Shown one piece after another: positions 16,277 through 26,207 of a DNA stretch of 64,000 nt. How positions within the stretch are numbered: the first letter of the stretch is position 1; each line of letters begins with the position of its first letter. A program made the translations under genes and the position numbers. The stretch lies in contig DASPNH010000101.1 in assembly GCA_035626675.1 (NCBI GenBank), positions 1 to 64,000 of the forward strand. Direction: 5' to 3'. The DNA is from DASPNH01 sp035626675 (GTDB taxonomy: Bacteria > Desulfobacterota > Binatia > UBA1149 > CAITLU01). Under the pieces are notes generated by a model that saw only the letters and a list, made by a program, of their open reading frames with translations, did no database searches and was not told the origin of the DNA.

Positions 16277-17869
16277 TTGAGCGTGCGCCTACGCTACACA
16301 GTCTGGGACGGAACCCAGACCGTCCGCCTCGATCCCGATACCGTCTTCGAGCGCCTGGCCGAGCATCTCGGCTCCAGCGACGACGTCGGCGAAGCGCTCG
16401 ACCGTCTGCTTCGCGAAGGCATGGCGGGCGAGGAATTCGAGGTCGTCGGCATCGACGAGCTGGCCGAGAAGGTTCGCGAGGCCATCGAGGAGTTTCACAA
16501 CAAGTACAACCTGGAGCGGTCGCTCGAGCAGCCCTGGGGCGAGCTCGACGAGGTCACCGGCATGGAGCAGGAGGCCACCGAGCGGATGCCTCCGGGCGAG
16601 AAGAGGCGCCGCCGCCAGGAGGACATGGAGGGGCTCTCGCGGATCCTCGAAGAGGCCCTGCTGCAGATGTCGCGCTGGCCGTTCGACGACGAGGATGCGC
16701 GCTCGGCTTTCGAGCAGCTCTCCGATCGCGGTGACGACATCCGCAAGGTCGAGCGTTTCCAGCGCCGCTACCGCGATCAGTTCCACGGCCCCGACAGTCT
16801 CGACTTCGAGCAGACCCTGGAGATGCTCGACGTCTACGAGCGGCTGCGCGAGCTCGAGCGCGCGCTTCGCGAGCGTGACTTCGAGAACGTCGACCCCGCT
16901 TCGGTGCGCGAGTTGCTGGGGCAGGAGATGGCCGAGCAGATCGCGCGGCTGCAGCAGCTGGCGCGGGCGCTGACCGACGCAGGCTATGTGGTCAGCAAGG
17001 GAGGACGCTACGTCCTGTCGCCCAAGGGCGCACGCCGACTGGGACAGATCGCACTGCGCGAGATCCTGCACGATCTGCTCGCGGATGCCTCGGGCCGTCA
17101 CGACACGCGCAGGCGCGGTGCCAGCGACATGCACACCGAGGACGCCAAGCCCTACGAGTTCGGCGACCCGTTCGTGCTCGACGTTGCCGCCACCGTTCGC
17201 TCCGCACTGACGCGCGCGTCGGGCACGCCCGTGTCGATCCGGGCCGCCGACCTGCACGTCAAGGAGAGCCACCGCACCACGCGCACCGCCACCGTGCTGC
17301 TCCTGGACATGAGCTGGTCGATGAGCTGGGAGGGACGCTTCGCCGCCGCCAAGAAGGTCGCGCTGGCGATGGAGACGCTGATGCGCACGCGTTTCCCGCG
17401 TGACTATTTCGGTCTGGTCGGGTTCTACACGCGCGCCGTCGAGCTGCGTCCATCCGATCTTGCCGAGGTCACCTGGAACATGGGCGACCCCTTCACCAAC
17501 CTGCAGGACGGTCTTCGCCTGGGTGCCGAGCTGCTCTCGCGCCACCCGGCGGCCAGTCAGCAGATGATCGTCATCACCGACGGCCAGCCCACCGCCTATT
17601 TCCACGAGGGCCGTCTGTTCTGCGAATGGCCGATGAGCATCGGCGGCCTGTCCACGCGGGCGACGGTGGAGACGCTCAAGGAGGTCGAGCGCGTCACGCG
17701 GCGCGGCGTGCGCATCAACACCTTCATGCTGGACGACAGCCCGCCGCTGCGCTCTTTCGTGCAGCGCATGACCGCCATCAACAAGGGCCGTGCCTTCTAC
17801 ACCACGCCCGATCAGCTCGGGCGCTTCGTCCTGGTCGACTACGTGGCCAAGCGGCGCAAGATCGTATGA
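16277..17869 (+). CDS. von Willebrand factor A domain protein, partner of the MoxR-type ATPase
   Basis: The 530-residue protein (TTG start at 16277; GTG 16283 also possible) has a long charged helical N-terminal half and a C-terminal VWA domain. The MIDAS motif is LLLDMSWSMSWEGRF (near residue 345), with TDGQPTAY later. This layout matches the ChlD/CoxE-like partners of MoxR ATPases, which together are thought to act as metal-dependent chaperones. The client is unknown. The stop overlaps the mutS ATG by 4 bases, so the three genes are probably co-transcribed. Confidence 0.9.
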   Translation: MSVRLRYTVWDGTQTVRLDPDTVFERLAEHLGSSDDVGEALDRLLREGMAGEEFEVVGIDELAEKVREAIEEFHNKYNLERSLEQPWGELDEVTGMEQEATERMPPGEKRRRRQEDMEGLSRILEEALLQMSRWPFDDEDARSAFEQLSDRGDDIRKVERFQRRYRDQFHGPDSLDFEQTLEMLDVYERLRELERALRERDFENVDPASVRELLGQEMAEQIARLQQLARALTDAGYVVSKGGRYVLSPKGARRLGQIALREILHDLLADASGRHDTRRRGASDMHTEDAKPYEFGDPFVLDVAATVRSALTRASGTPVSIRAADLHVKESHRTTRTATVLLLDMSWSMSWEGRFAAAKKVALAMETLMRTRFPRDYFGLVGFYTRAVELRPSDLAEVTWNMGDPFTNLQDGLRLGAELLSRHPAASQQMIVITDGQPTAYFHEGRLFCEWPMSIGGLSTRATVETLKEVERVTRRGVRINTFMLDDSPPLRSFVQRMTAINKGRAFYTTPDQLGRFVLVDYVAKRRKIV

Positions 17870-20550
17870 CGACGGCCGCGCGGGGAAGCGAGACGCAGAC
17901 CACGACGGGCAGGGCGCTGTGGCAGGGCAAGCTGACGCCCGCCATGCAGCAGTACCTGGAGGTCAAGTCTCGTCACGAGGATTCGCTCGTGTTCTTTCGC
18001 ATGGGCGACTTCTACGAGATGTTCTTCGAAGACGCCGAGCAGGCAGCCGAGCTCCTGGACCTGACGCTGACCTCGCGCAATCGCAACGACGAGCATCCCA
18101 TCCCGATGTGTGGCGTGCCGTATCATTCTGTGCGTCCCTACGTCGCGCGCCTGCTGGAGGCCGGTCGCAAGGTCGCGATCTGCGAGCAGCTCGATCCGCC
18201 CGAGAAAGGTGCGCTGGTGCGCCGCGAGGTCACGCGCATCATCTCGCCGGGCACCAACCTGGACGAGGAGAGCCTGGCGCCCGAGCGCGCCAACTTCCTT
18301 GCCGCCGTGGTTGCAGTTGCGGGTGGCGGTCATGGCATCGCCATCACCGACTTCTCCACGGGCGAGGTTCGCACGACCGAGGTCGCATCCTTCCAGGCGC
18401 TGGCAGAAGAGCTGGCCGCTGCCGCACCAAGCGAAGTCGTCCTGCGCCAGGGCGAGTCGCAGGCGCTGGTCGATCAGCTGCGCGCGGCCTTGCCGGGATG
18501 CCTGGTCGGCTCGACGCGGGAGACCGGTAGCGACGCGGTCGGCGCATCGCGCCGCGAGGGCACAGGGGCGTCACGCGACGAAGGCGCCGGCGGATCGCGC
18601 GAGGATGCCGCTGCGCGCCAGGTCACCGGTGCGACAGACGCCGCGCAGGCTGCCTGCGACCTGCTGCGCGCCTACGTGGCTGCCACACAGGGCGGAAACG
18701 TCTCGCATCTTCGCGAGCCGGTGCAGTACGACGCCTCCGCCTTTCTGCATCTGGATGCGGCCACGCGTCGCAATCTGGAGATCCTCGAGTCCTACGACGG
18801 CAGCAGGGCCAATGCGCTCGTGGCAGTGCTGGACCGCTGCGCCACCGGCATGGGCAAGCGCGCACTGCGCGGCTACCTGGTGCGTCCGCTGGCCGACCTG
18901 TCCGCCATCGGCGCGCGCCTGTCGGTGGTCGAGGCCCTGGTCGAGGACTATTCGCTGCGCGCCGATCTTCGCGAGTCGCTGCGTCGGATCGGCGATCTGG
19001 AGCGCCTGCTCGGCCGCATCGGCGCCGGCACCTCGGGGCCGCGCGACGTCGCTCGTCTGGCCGATGCGCTCGCGCTCGTCGATCTGCTGCGCACGCGCCT
19101 TGCCGGCGCGCAGCGTGCCGATGTCCTGGCGGCTGTCGCGAGGGACCTGGATGCGCTGCCGGCTCTTGCCGAGCGCATTCGCACGACGCTGGTGGACGAG
19201 CCGGCGGCGATGGTGGGCAAGGGCGAGGTGATTCGCAGCGGCCACCACGAAGAGGTCGACCGTCTGCGCTCGATCAGCCGCGACGGCAAGGGATGGATCG
19301 TCGCGTTCGAAGCCGAAGAGCGTGCGCGCACCGGAATCGGCTCGCTCAAGGTCGGCTTCAACAAGGTGTTCGGCTACTACATCGAGATCACGCGGGCCAA
19401 CCAGCACCTGGCGCCCGTCTCGTACACACGCAAGCAGACGGTGGCCAACGCCGAGCGCTACATCACGCCCGAGCTCAAGGCGCGCGAGAACGAAGTGCTC
19501 GGTGCGGAGGAGCGTCTTGCGGCGCTGGAAACGCATCTTCTACGCGAGCTCGTCTGCGAGATCGCGCCGCTGCAGCCGAGCCTCGGTCGCACCGCCGCCG
19601 CGCTGGCCGCGCTCGATGCGCTGGCCGGGCTTGCCGAGGTCGCGCATCAGCGCGGATACGTGCGTCCACAAATGTGCGAGAGCGGCGACCTCGAGATCGT
19701 CGGCGGCCGCCACCCCGTCGTCGAGGCACGACTCGGCGGCACCTTCGTCCCCAACGACTGCCGGCTCGGAATGGATTCGCGCCTGCTGATGGTCATCACC
19801 GGACCGAACATGGCCGGCAAGTCGACCTACCTGCGGCAGGTGGCGCTCATCGCGCTGCTGGCGCACTGCGGCTCTTTCGTCCCTGCCACCGCCGCGCGCG
19901 TGCCGCTGGTCGACCGGATCTTCACGCGCATCGGGGCCAGCGACAATCTCGCCGCCGGTCAGTCCACCTTCATGGTCGAGATGAGCGAGACCGCCGCCAT
20001 CCTGCGCGACATGACCGAGCGCAGCCTGGTCGTGCTCGACGAGATCGGACGCGGCACCTCGACCTTCGACGGGATCTCGATTGCCTGGGCGGTGGCCGAG
20101 GCCATGGGCAAGGCCAGGGCCAAGACGCTCTTCGCCACGCACTATCACGAGCTGGCGGCCCTGGAAGCCGAGCACGATCACGTCCAGAACTTCTCGGTGG
20201 CGGTGCGGCGCTACAAGGGCGGGGTGATTTTCCTGTACCGCATCGTTCCGGGGCCGACCAGTGGCAGCTTCGGCATCGAGGTGGCGCGCCTTGCCGGCGT
20301 TCCCGACCCCGTCATCGAAAAGGCCCGTTCAATTTTGGCCAGGTTCGAGAGCGGTCACGGTATCGGCGGGACAACCGCCAGCCAGCTCAGTCTTTTCTCC
20401 TCGGCGCGCGCGGCCAGCCGCAGCGCTGCTGCCGAAGCCGGCGAGGCTTTCGCCGCGCGTGTCGCCGCCATCGATGCCGATGCGCTGACGCCGCTGGAAG
20501 CGCTCAACCTGCTCGCACGCCTTGTGGAGGAGGCGAAGGCGGCGCAATAA
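17866..20550 (+). CDS. mutS: DNA mismatch repair protein MutS
   Basis: The 894-residue ATPase recognises mismatches. The mismatch-binding Phe-x-Glu lies in FFRMGDFYEMFF (about residues 44-55). The P-loop is TGPNMAGKSTYLRQ (near 646), followed by STFMVEMSETAAIL, LDEIGRGTSTFDG and a C-terminal helical tail. A Gly/Ser/Arg/Glu-rich insert with short imperfect repeats lies at about residues 215-260 (GASRREGTGASRDEGAGGSR), in the connector domain region. It is probably a disordered loop. The ATG overlaps the VWA gene stop; longer upstream starts in this frame run through the VWA gene and were rejected. Confidence 0.96.
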   Translation: MTTAARGSETQTTTGRALWQGKLTPAMQQYLEVKSRHEDSLVFFRMGDFYEMFFEDAEQAAELLDLTLTSRNRNDEHPIPMCGVPYHSVRPYVARLLEAGRKVAICEQLDPPEKGALVRREVTRIISPGTNLDEESLAPERANFLAAVVAVAGGGHGIAITDFSTGEVRTTEVASFQALAEELAAAAPSEVVLRQGESQALVDQLRAALPGCLVGSTRETGSDAVGASRREGTGASRDEGAGGSREDAAARQVTGATDAAQAACDLLRAYVAATQGGNVSHLREPVQYDASAFLHLDAATRRNLEILESYDGSRANALVAVLDRCATGMGKRALRGYLVRPLADLSAIGARLSVVEALVEDYSLRADLRESLRRIGDLERLLGRIGAGTSGPRDVARLADALALVDLLRTRLAGAQRADVLAAVARDLDALPALAERIRTTLVDEPAAMVGKGEVIRSGHHEEVDRLRSISRDGKGWIVAFEAEERARTGIGSLKVGFNKVFGYYIEITRANQHLAPVSYTRKQTVANAERYITPELKARENEVLGAEERLAALETHLLRELVCEIAPLQPSLGRTAAALAALDALAGLAEVAHQRGYVRPQMCESGDLEIVGGRHPVVEARLGGTFVPNDCRLGMDSRLLMVITGPNMAGKSTYLRQVALIALLAHCGSFVPATAARVPLVDRIFTRIGASDNLAAGQSTFMVEMSETAAILRDMTERSLVVLDEIGRGTSTFDGISIAWAVAEAMGKARAKTLFATHYHELAALEAEHDHVQNFSVAVRRYKGGVIFLYRIVPGPTSGSFGIEVARLAGVPDPVIEKARSILARFESGHGIGGTTASQLSLFSSARAASRSAAAEAGEAFAARVAAIDADALTPLEALNLLARLVEEAKAAQ

Positions 20551-20562
20551 TCGCACGCTGCA

Positions 20563-21750
20563 GTGGAGGTGGAGGTGCGGCGGCGTTTTCTGTCTTCGCT
20601 CCCGGCCTTCGCATCAGGGAGCTTCCTTTCGATCCTGCTCTCGTTCGGCTCGAGCGACGCGGCCGTAGTCCGTTCGATCTCGGCCTCGAGCTCGCCTGGC
20701 CTCACACGAATCATCGTGGCCTGTGACGGCGCCGCCAGCTATCGCAGCGGGCCAGGGGAGGGCAGCTACGTCGTCGAGATCGCGGGCGCGCAGCTCGGAC
20801 GCGATGCGCCTCGCCTTCTGCCGGTGGCCGATGCTCTCGTGCACGGCGTGGCCGTGGTCGCCTCGCCGGAATCTGACGGCGTGCGGCTGCACGTCCATCT
20901 GGCCGACGCTTCGCGCTCTCATGTCGACGTGGACGAGGGAAGCGGCGAGCTGACGATCCGGGTCGCGCGCAGCGGCTCGCCAAGTGCCGAGGCGCAGCCG
21001 CCTTCTCCTGCGCACCGATCATCCTCCACGGCCGACACGGAACACGCCTCCGCCGCTCGCGATCCTTCCGCCGCGCGCACTCGCATCGCCGCGCGGCCGC
21101 TGATCGTCATCGACCCCGGGCATGGCGGCAAGGATCCGGGCGCCAAGGTCTGGGCAGGCGAGTTCGAGAAGGACATCGTGCTCGCCATCGCCACCGCAGT
21201 GGCCGATCGCCTGCGACGGCGCCTGGACGTCGACGTGGTGATGACACGCACCAGCGACGTCTTCGTCAGCCTCCAGGACCGGCGCGCCATGGTGCGCCAA
21301 TGGAACGCCGACCTGTTCGTGTCCATCCACGCCAACGCCAGCGGCAACCAGGGCGCCTCGGGAGTCGAGACCTACTACGCACGCGAAGCGAGCATAGGGG
21401 GCAGTCATCGTTTGTCGCGAGCGAGAAACGGCGCCGGCGCCTTCGGCAGAAAAACGGCCAGTCTCGAGCGAAACGGCGCCAGTCCCCGCCTGGCCAAGAG
21501 CATTCAGAGGGAATTGGTGCGACATCTGGGGATGCGCTACAAGGCCGTGCGCGACCTCGGCGTCAAGGAGGGACGATTCTTCGTCCTGAAGGACAACGAG
21601 GTCCCCAGCGTCCTCGTCGAGGCAGCGTTCCTGACACATCGTGAAGAAGGTCTGCGCATCCGATCCGAAAGCTACCGCGACATGGCCGCCGAAGGCATCG
21701 TCGGCGGCATCGCCGAGTATCTCTCGGCGAGCGCGGCCTCACCGCTCTGA
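20563..21750 (+). CDS. N-acetylmuramoyl-L-alanine amidase (AMIN + Amidase_3)
   Basis: The 395-residue periplasmic enzyme removes peptides from peptidoglycan during cell separation. An N-terminal signal-like segment (FLSSLPAFASGSFLSILLSF) is followed by an AMIN-like beta domain (RIIVACDGAASYRSG to GELTIRVA), a Ser/Ala linker, and the zinc amidase domain. That domain has IDPGHGGKDPGA (His), EKDIVLAIA (Glu), VSIHANA (His) and VEAAFLTHREE (Glu). GTG codons at 20563, 20569 and 20575 are all possible starts, and GGAGG units overlap them. An insert of about 25 residues after YYAREAS is unusual for the family. Confidence 0.92.
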   Translation: MEVEVRRRFLSSLPAFASGSFLSILLSFGSSDAAVVRSISASSSPGLTRIIVACDGAASYRSGPGEGSYVVEIAGAQLGRDAPRLLPVADALVHGVAVVASPESDGVRLHVHLADASRSHVDVDEGSGELTIRVARSGSPSAEAQPPSPAHRSSSTADTEHASAARDPSAARTRIAARPLIVIDPGHGGKDPGAKVWAGEFEKDIVLAIATAVADRLRRRLDVDVVMTRTSDVFVSLQDRRAMVRQWNADLFVSIHANASGNQGASGVETYYAREASIGGSHRLSRARNGAGAFGRKTASLERNGASPRLAKSIQRELVRHLGMRYKAVRDLGVKEGRFFVLKDNEVPSVLVEAAFLTHREEGLRIRSESYRDMAAEGIVGGIAEYLSASAASPL

Positions 21751-21762
21751 GGCAGCCAGCTG

Positions 21763-24504
21763 ATGTCGAGCACGGAGGGAGGGGGACCCAAGGCCATGCT
21801 GCTGCCGGCGCCGGGAAGCGTCGGCGGACGACTCTCCGACGTCGCGCGCGATTACGTCACCGCGGTGCGCGCCGAGCTGGAGAGCGCACATTGGGCCGGC
21901 GCCAACGGCGTCGACACGGTCACGCGCCTGGCCTCCAGCCTCGATCACCTGATCCGCTTCCTCTTCGACGCATCGATCGAGCGCTACGCCCGCCGCTACG
22001 CGCGCACGCGCCAGCACTGCGCCGTCTTCGCGCTCGGCGGCTACGGGCGGCGCGAGCAGTGCCCGTACTCGGACGTGGATCTGCTGGTGCTGCATTCGGG
22101 CGGCGTCACGCCCTTCGTCGAGACCGTCACCGAGTCGCTGCTCTACACGCTGTGGGACGCGCGCCTGCAGGTCGGCCATGCGGTGCGCGATGCGGCCGAG
22201 TGCGTCAGCCTGGGCGCCAGCGACCTGACCATCAAGACCGCGCTGCTGGACGGGCGTTTCCTGTGCGGCAGTCCCGAGCTGGCCGGCGACTTCGAGACCT
22301 CGGTCCGCCGCAAGCTCGCCACCAGCGATGCCGAAAGCTTCACCGCCGCCAAGATCGAGGAGTCGCGCAATCGCCGCGCGCGCTACGGAGGCTCGGTGTT
22401 CATCCTGGAGCCCAACGTCAAGGAAGGCTTCGGCGGCGTGCGTGACCTGAACGCTGCCCTGTGGATCGCGCGCGTCACACGCGAGGTCGGGGACCTGGAA
22501 GGATTGCGCGAGCAGGACATCGTCACCGCCAAGGAATACGAGGAGCTGAGCGCGTCGCGCGAGTTCCTTCTGCGCACCCGCGACGCGCTGCACTTCCTGA
22601 CCAGCAACAAGAACGACCACCTGACCTTCGAGCGACAGCTCGCCGTGGGTCAGCGGTTCGGTTACGAGTCGGAGGGCAACAACTCGATCGGCGACATGTT
22701 CATGCGCGACTACTACCATCACGCCGCGGTGATGGCGCGCACCACCGACGACATCGTCGACCGACTGATCAGCGCGCCCGAGCGCCGTACGGGCCTGCTG
22801 CGGCGCCTGGTCACCCAGCGCAACCTGCGAAGCGGCGTCAGCATCCTCAACGACCGTCTCGTCGTCGAAGAAAAGGTCCTGGACGCCGATCCCGTCAATC
22901 TCATCACCATCTTCCGCGACTGCCAGCGCCACGACGTGCGTTTCGCGTCGCGCACGCGCGAGCTGGTGCGGCAGAAGGCCGCCGTACTGACGCCCGAGGT
23001 GGCGCAGTCACGCGCCGCGGTCGAGGTGTTCTTCGAGATCCTGCGCGCCAAGGAAGGCGTCTACGAGACCCTTGCCCAGATGAACCGGCTGGGCGTGCTC
23101 GGAAAGCTCATTCCCGAGTTCGGGCGCCTGTTCTGCATGGTCCAGCACGACTACTACCACGTCTATACCGTGGACGAGCACTCGCTGATCGGCATCCGCG
23201 AGCTCGAGGGCCTGCGCAATGGCCAGCTGGCGGCCAAGAGCCCGTTCCTGACGCAGACGATGCGCGACTGCGACCGACCCGAGCTGCTGTTCCTGGCGAT
23301 GATGTTCCACGACCTCGGCAAGGGCTACGGCGGCGATCACGACGAGCGCGGTGCCATCATGGTGCGCGACATCGCCGACCGCCTCTACATGCACGAGGAC
23401 GACCGCGCCACGCTCGAGTTCCTGGTGCGCAATCACCTGACGATGTCGATGCTGGCGCAGACTCGCGACATCGAGGACCCGGCGCTCGTCATGGACTTCG
23501 CCGCCCAGGTCGGCACGGCCGAGAACCTGAGCCTGCTCTACCTGCTGACTTTCGCCGACATGCGCGCGGTGGGACCGCAGATCTGGAACGGATGGAAGGA
23601 TCACCTGCTGGCCGAGCTCTACCGGCGCACCGTCGAGATCTTCGAGAAGGGACAGATCACCGAGGCCGACATGGAGAGCCGCGCCGAGCGCACGCGCCGC
23701 CGCCTGCTCGACAAGGCTGCCGGCCAGGCCGAGAGCGTGCGGCTGTCGGCATTCCTGGAGACGCTGCCGACCTCCTATTTCCTCGGCAACCCCGACGAGA
23801 AGATCATCGACCACTGGCGCCTGTACGAGTCGGTGGGCAGCTCGCAGTTCCGATACGGCGTCGAGCATTTTCCGGAGCGCGGATTTACCGAGTTCACTAT
23901 TTGCGCACTGGACAGGCGCGGCCTTTTCAAGGACATGGTGGGCACGTTGTCGGCGCACGGCCTCAACATCCTCAACGCACGCCTCGTGACGACTTCGGCA
24001 GGCTGGGCGGTCGACGTCTTTCGCATCGAGCACGTGGCCAACGCGGTCGATGCCACCTCGGCTGAGCTGTGGGAGCAGATCGGCGAGACGCTCGAGGGCG
24101 TCTTTGCCGGTGCCATCGACGTCGAGGAGACGGTGCGCAAGGCGCTGATCACCCGCACCCGCCGCGTCGGCGAGAAGGCCGCTCGCCGCACCTACGCGCG
24201 CGTCGAGATCGACAACCGCCTGTCCAAGGAATTCACCGTCATCGACGTCTACGCGGCGGACCGGCCGGCGCTGCTGTTCCTGGTCTCCAACGAGATGTTC
24301 CGCATGGGCCTGGACATCCACATGGCCAAGATTTCCACGCACCTGACCGAAGTGCTCGACGTCTTCTACGTCACCGACTCGCAGGGCCGGAAGGTCGAAG
24401 ACCAGGACCGTCTGAACGATATCGGCGAATCCATCATCTCCGCGCTCACCACCGACGCGACCACGCCCGTTGCGCAGGCCGCGCCGTATCAGGTCAGCAT
24501 CTGA
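21763..24504 (+). CDS. glnD: [protein-PII] uridylyltransferase / uridylyl-removing enzyme
   Basis: GlnD adds UMP to PII proteins when nitrogen is short and removes it when glutamine is abundant. The 913 residues have the normal architecture: nucleotidyltransferase motif GGYGRREQCPYSDVD (about 92-106), the GlnD-specific helical region (NVKEGFGGVRDLNAALW), an HD phosphohydrolase domain with MMFHDLGKGYGGDHDERG (near 510-525), and two C-terminal ACT domains (ALDRRGLFKDMVGTL and VYAADRPALLFLVSN). No glnB is in the window. Confidence 0.96.
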   Translation: MSSTEGGGPKAMLLPAPGSVGGRLSDVARDYVTAVRAELESAHWAGANGVDTVTRLASSLDHLIRFLFDASIERYARRYARTRQHCAVFALGGYGRREQCPYSDVDLLVLHSGGVTPFVETVTESLLYTLWDARLQVGHAVRDAAECVSLGASDLTIKTALLDGRFLCGSPELAGDFETSVRRKLATSDAESFTAAKIEESRNRRARYGGSVFILEPNVKEGFGGVRDLNAALWIARVTREVGDLEGLREQDIVTAKEYEELSASREFLLRTRDALHFLTSNKNDHLTFERQLAVGQRFGYESEGNNSIGDMFMRDYYHHAAVMARTTDDIVDRLISAPERRTGLLRRLVTQRNLRSGVSILNDRLVVEEKVLDADPVNLITIFRDCQRHDVRFASRTRELVRQKAAVLTPEVAQSRAAVEVFFEILRAKEGVYETLAQMNRLGVLGKLIPEFGRLFCMVQHDYYHVYTVDEHSLIGIRELEGLRNGQLAAKSPFLTQTMRDCDRPELLFLAMMFHDLGKGYGGDHDERGAIMVRDIADRLYMHEDDRATLEFLVRNHLTMSMLAQTRDIEDPALVMDFAAQVGTAENLSLLYLLTFADMRAVGPQIWNGWKDHLLAELYRRTVEIFEKGQITEADMESRAERTRRRLLDKAAGQAESVRLSAFLETLPTSYFLGNPDEKIIDHWRLYESVGSSQFRYGVEHFPERGFTEFTICALDRRGLFKDMVGTLSAHGLNILNARLVTTSAGWAVDVFRIEHVANAVDATSAELWEQIGETLEGVFAGAIDVEETVRKALITRTRRVGEKAARRTYARVEIDNRLSKEFTVIDVYAADRPALLFLVSNEMFRMGLDIHMAKISTHLTEVLDVFYVTDSQGRKVEDQDRLNDIGESIISALTTDATTPVAQAAPYQVSI

Positions 24505-24507
24505 GCC

Positions 24508-25422
24508 ATGCCCGATTCGGCACTGACAGCCATCGCCGACGAGTACATGGACCACCTGGCGTCCGAGAAGGGTCTGGCGCGTAACTCGCTCGACGCCTAC
24601 GGCAGCGACCTGCGGCGTTTCCTGGCCGCCATGAAGAAGGCGGGACGCACCGAGGCCGCGCAGGTCGAGCGCGACGATCTCGTGATGTTTCTCGAGTCGC
24701 TGGCCGAGGAAGGCCTGGCTCCGTCCTCGCGAGCCCGCTGCCTGTCGGCCGTGCGCGGGCTCTTCAAGTTCCTGGTCAGCGAAGGCAGGCTGCAGACCAG
24801 CCCCGTTCGCGATCTGCGACCGGGCCGCCGGAGCAGGCCGATGCCGAAGTACCTGTCGCTCGAGCAGATCCTCGAGCTGCTGGCCGCCGCCAACGGCAAC
24901 GATGCGCTGGCCATCCGCGACCGCGCCATGCTCGAGCTGGTCTATGGATGCGGGCTGCGCGTCTCCGAGCTTGTCGGCCTGACCGGCGCCGCGCTGCACC
25001 TGAGCGACGGCTATCTGACGGTGGTGGGCAAGGGCTCGAAGGAACGCGCCGTGCCCATCGGCTCGGCGGCGCTGGAGGCTCTCAACGCCTACCTGGAACA
25101 CTCGCGTCCCGAGCTCGATCCTCTCGGCCGTTCCCGCGCGCTGTTCCTGGGACGTGGCGGCAAGAAGCTGACGCGCCAGGGCTTCTGGAAGCGCCTGTCG
25201 ACGCTGGCCGCGCGCGCCGGAATCGAGCGGGTCTCGCCGCACGTGCTGCGGCATTCGTTCGCGACCCACCTGCTCGAAGGCGGGGCCGACCTGCGCTCGG
25301 TGCAACTGCTTCTCGGGCACGCCGACATCACCACGACGCAGATCTACACGCACGTGGCCACCAGCCGTCTGCGCGAAGTGCACAAGGAGCATCATCCGCG
25401 CTCGCGCATGAAAGTGCGCTGA
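24508..25422 (+). CDS. xerD: tyrosine recombinase XerD
   Basis: The 304-residue site-specific recombinase resolves chromosome dimers with XerC at dif. A SAM-like N-terminal domain is followed by the catalytic core: Arg in YGCGLRVSELVGL, Lys in GKGSKERAVP, HVLRHSFATHLLEGGADLR (His-x-x-Arg), GHADITTTQIYTHV (His and the nucleophilic Tyr). The housekeeping neighbourhood, starting 3 bases after glnD, and the full length favour XerD over a phage integrase. Confidence 0.93.
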   Translation: MPDSALTAIADEYMDHLASEKGLARNSLDAYGSDLRRFLAAMKKAGRTEAAQVERDDLVMFLESLAEEGLAPSSRARCLSAVRGLFKFLVSEGRLQTSPVRDLRPGRRSRPMPKYLSLEQILELLAAANGNDALAIRDRAMLELVYGCGLRVSELVGLTGAALHLSDGYLTVVGKGSKERAVPIGSAALEALNAYLEHSRPELDPLGRSRALFLGRGGKKLTRQGFWKRLSTLAARAGIERVSPHVLRHSFATHLLEGGADLRSVQLLLGHADITTTQIYTHVATSRLREVHKEHHPRSRMKVR

Positions 25423-25490
25423 TGGCCGCGGCGCCGATCCCCGGAAAATAGCGGACAATTGCCCAGTTGCCGCTCCGGGAGCCGGCTGGT

Positions 25491-26207
25491 ATGGCACCCG
25501 CACCGGTCTCGCCCGTGCGCGACCGCCCGGTGTTCATGAACTTCAATCCCGCCGAGCTCGCCCTTTGGATCGTCCCGTTCCTGGCCGCCGTCGTCTTCCA
25601 CGAGTGGGCGCACGGCTACGTGGCCAACCGGCTCGGCGACGATACGGCCAAGAGCGAAGGGCGCCTGACGCTCAATCCGCTCGTGCACATCGATCCGCTC
25701 GGCACCATTCTTCTGCCCGGGCTGCTGCTGCTGAGCGGGTCGGGATTCCTGTTCGGGTGGGCCAAGCCGGTACCGGTCGCGTTTCACCGGCTCAACAATC
25801 CGCTGCGCGACATGATCTACGTCTCGGCGGCTGGTCCGGCGATGAACCTGGCGCTGGCGTTCCTGAGCGCAGGCATTCTGGCCGGGATCGCGATCGCGTC
25901 TCCGGGCGCGCCGGCGGCCGAAGGCCAGTTCGAAGTGGCACGGCCGATCATGCTGATGTGTCAGATGAGCCTGCAGCTGAACGTGCTCCTGGCGGTCTTC
26001 AACATGCTTCCGATTCCGCCCCTGGACGGCGGGCGGGTGGCCGTCGGCCTGCTGCCGCGCCAGCTCGGCGAGCCGCTCTCGCAGATCGAGCCCTACGGCT
26101 TTCTCGTCATTCTCACCCTTCTTCTGACCAACGTCCTGAACGTCATCCTGCGTCCCGTCATGGGCCTGGTCTATGGCGCCATCGACGCCGTCTTCGGAAT
26201 CCTGTGA
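25491..26207 (+). CDS. M50-family (site-2-type) membrane protease
   Basis: The 238-residue polytopic protein carries the zinc site of site-2 proteases: HEWAH in the first membrane helix (AAVVFHEWAHGYVANRLGDD) and the third ligand in MLPIPPLDGGRV. About five or six hydrophobic segments are present, and no PDZ domain. Members of this small class commonly precede trpS and scpAB; the physiological substrate is usually unknown. The ATG at 25491 was chosen; a TTG at 25467 would add eight residues. Confidence 0.9.
   Translation: MAPAPVSPVRDRPVFMNFNPAELALWIVPFLAAVVFHEWAHGYVANRLGDDTAKSEGRLTLNPLVHIDPLGTILLPGLLLLSGSGFLFGWAKPVPVAFHRLNNPLRDMIYVSAAGPAMNLALAFLSAGILAGIAIASPGAPAAEGQFEVARPIMLMCQMSLQLNVLLAVFNMLPIPPLDGGRVAVGLLPRQLGEPLSQIEPYGFLVILTLLLTNVLNVILRPVMGLVYGAIDAVFGIL

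Noticed and set aside
23008..25503. 831-residue minus-strand frame opposite glnD and xerD
   Set aside because: Composition is that of a shadow frame, and both plus-strand genes are fully supported by family motifs.
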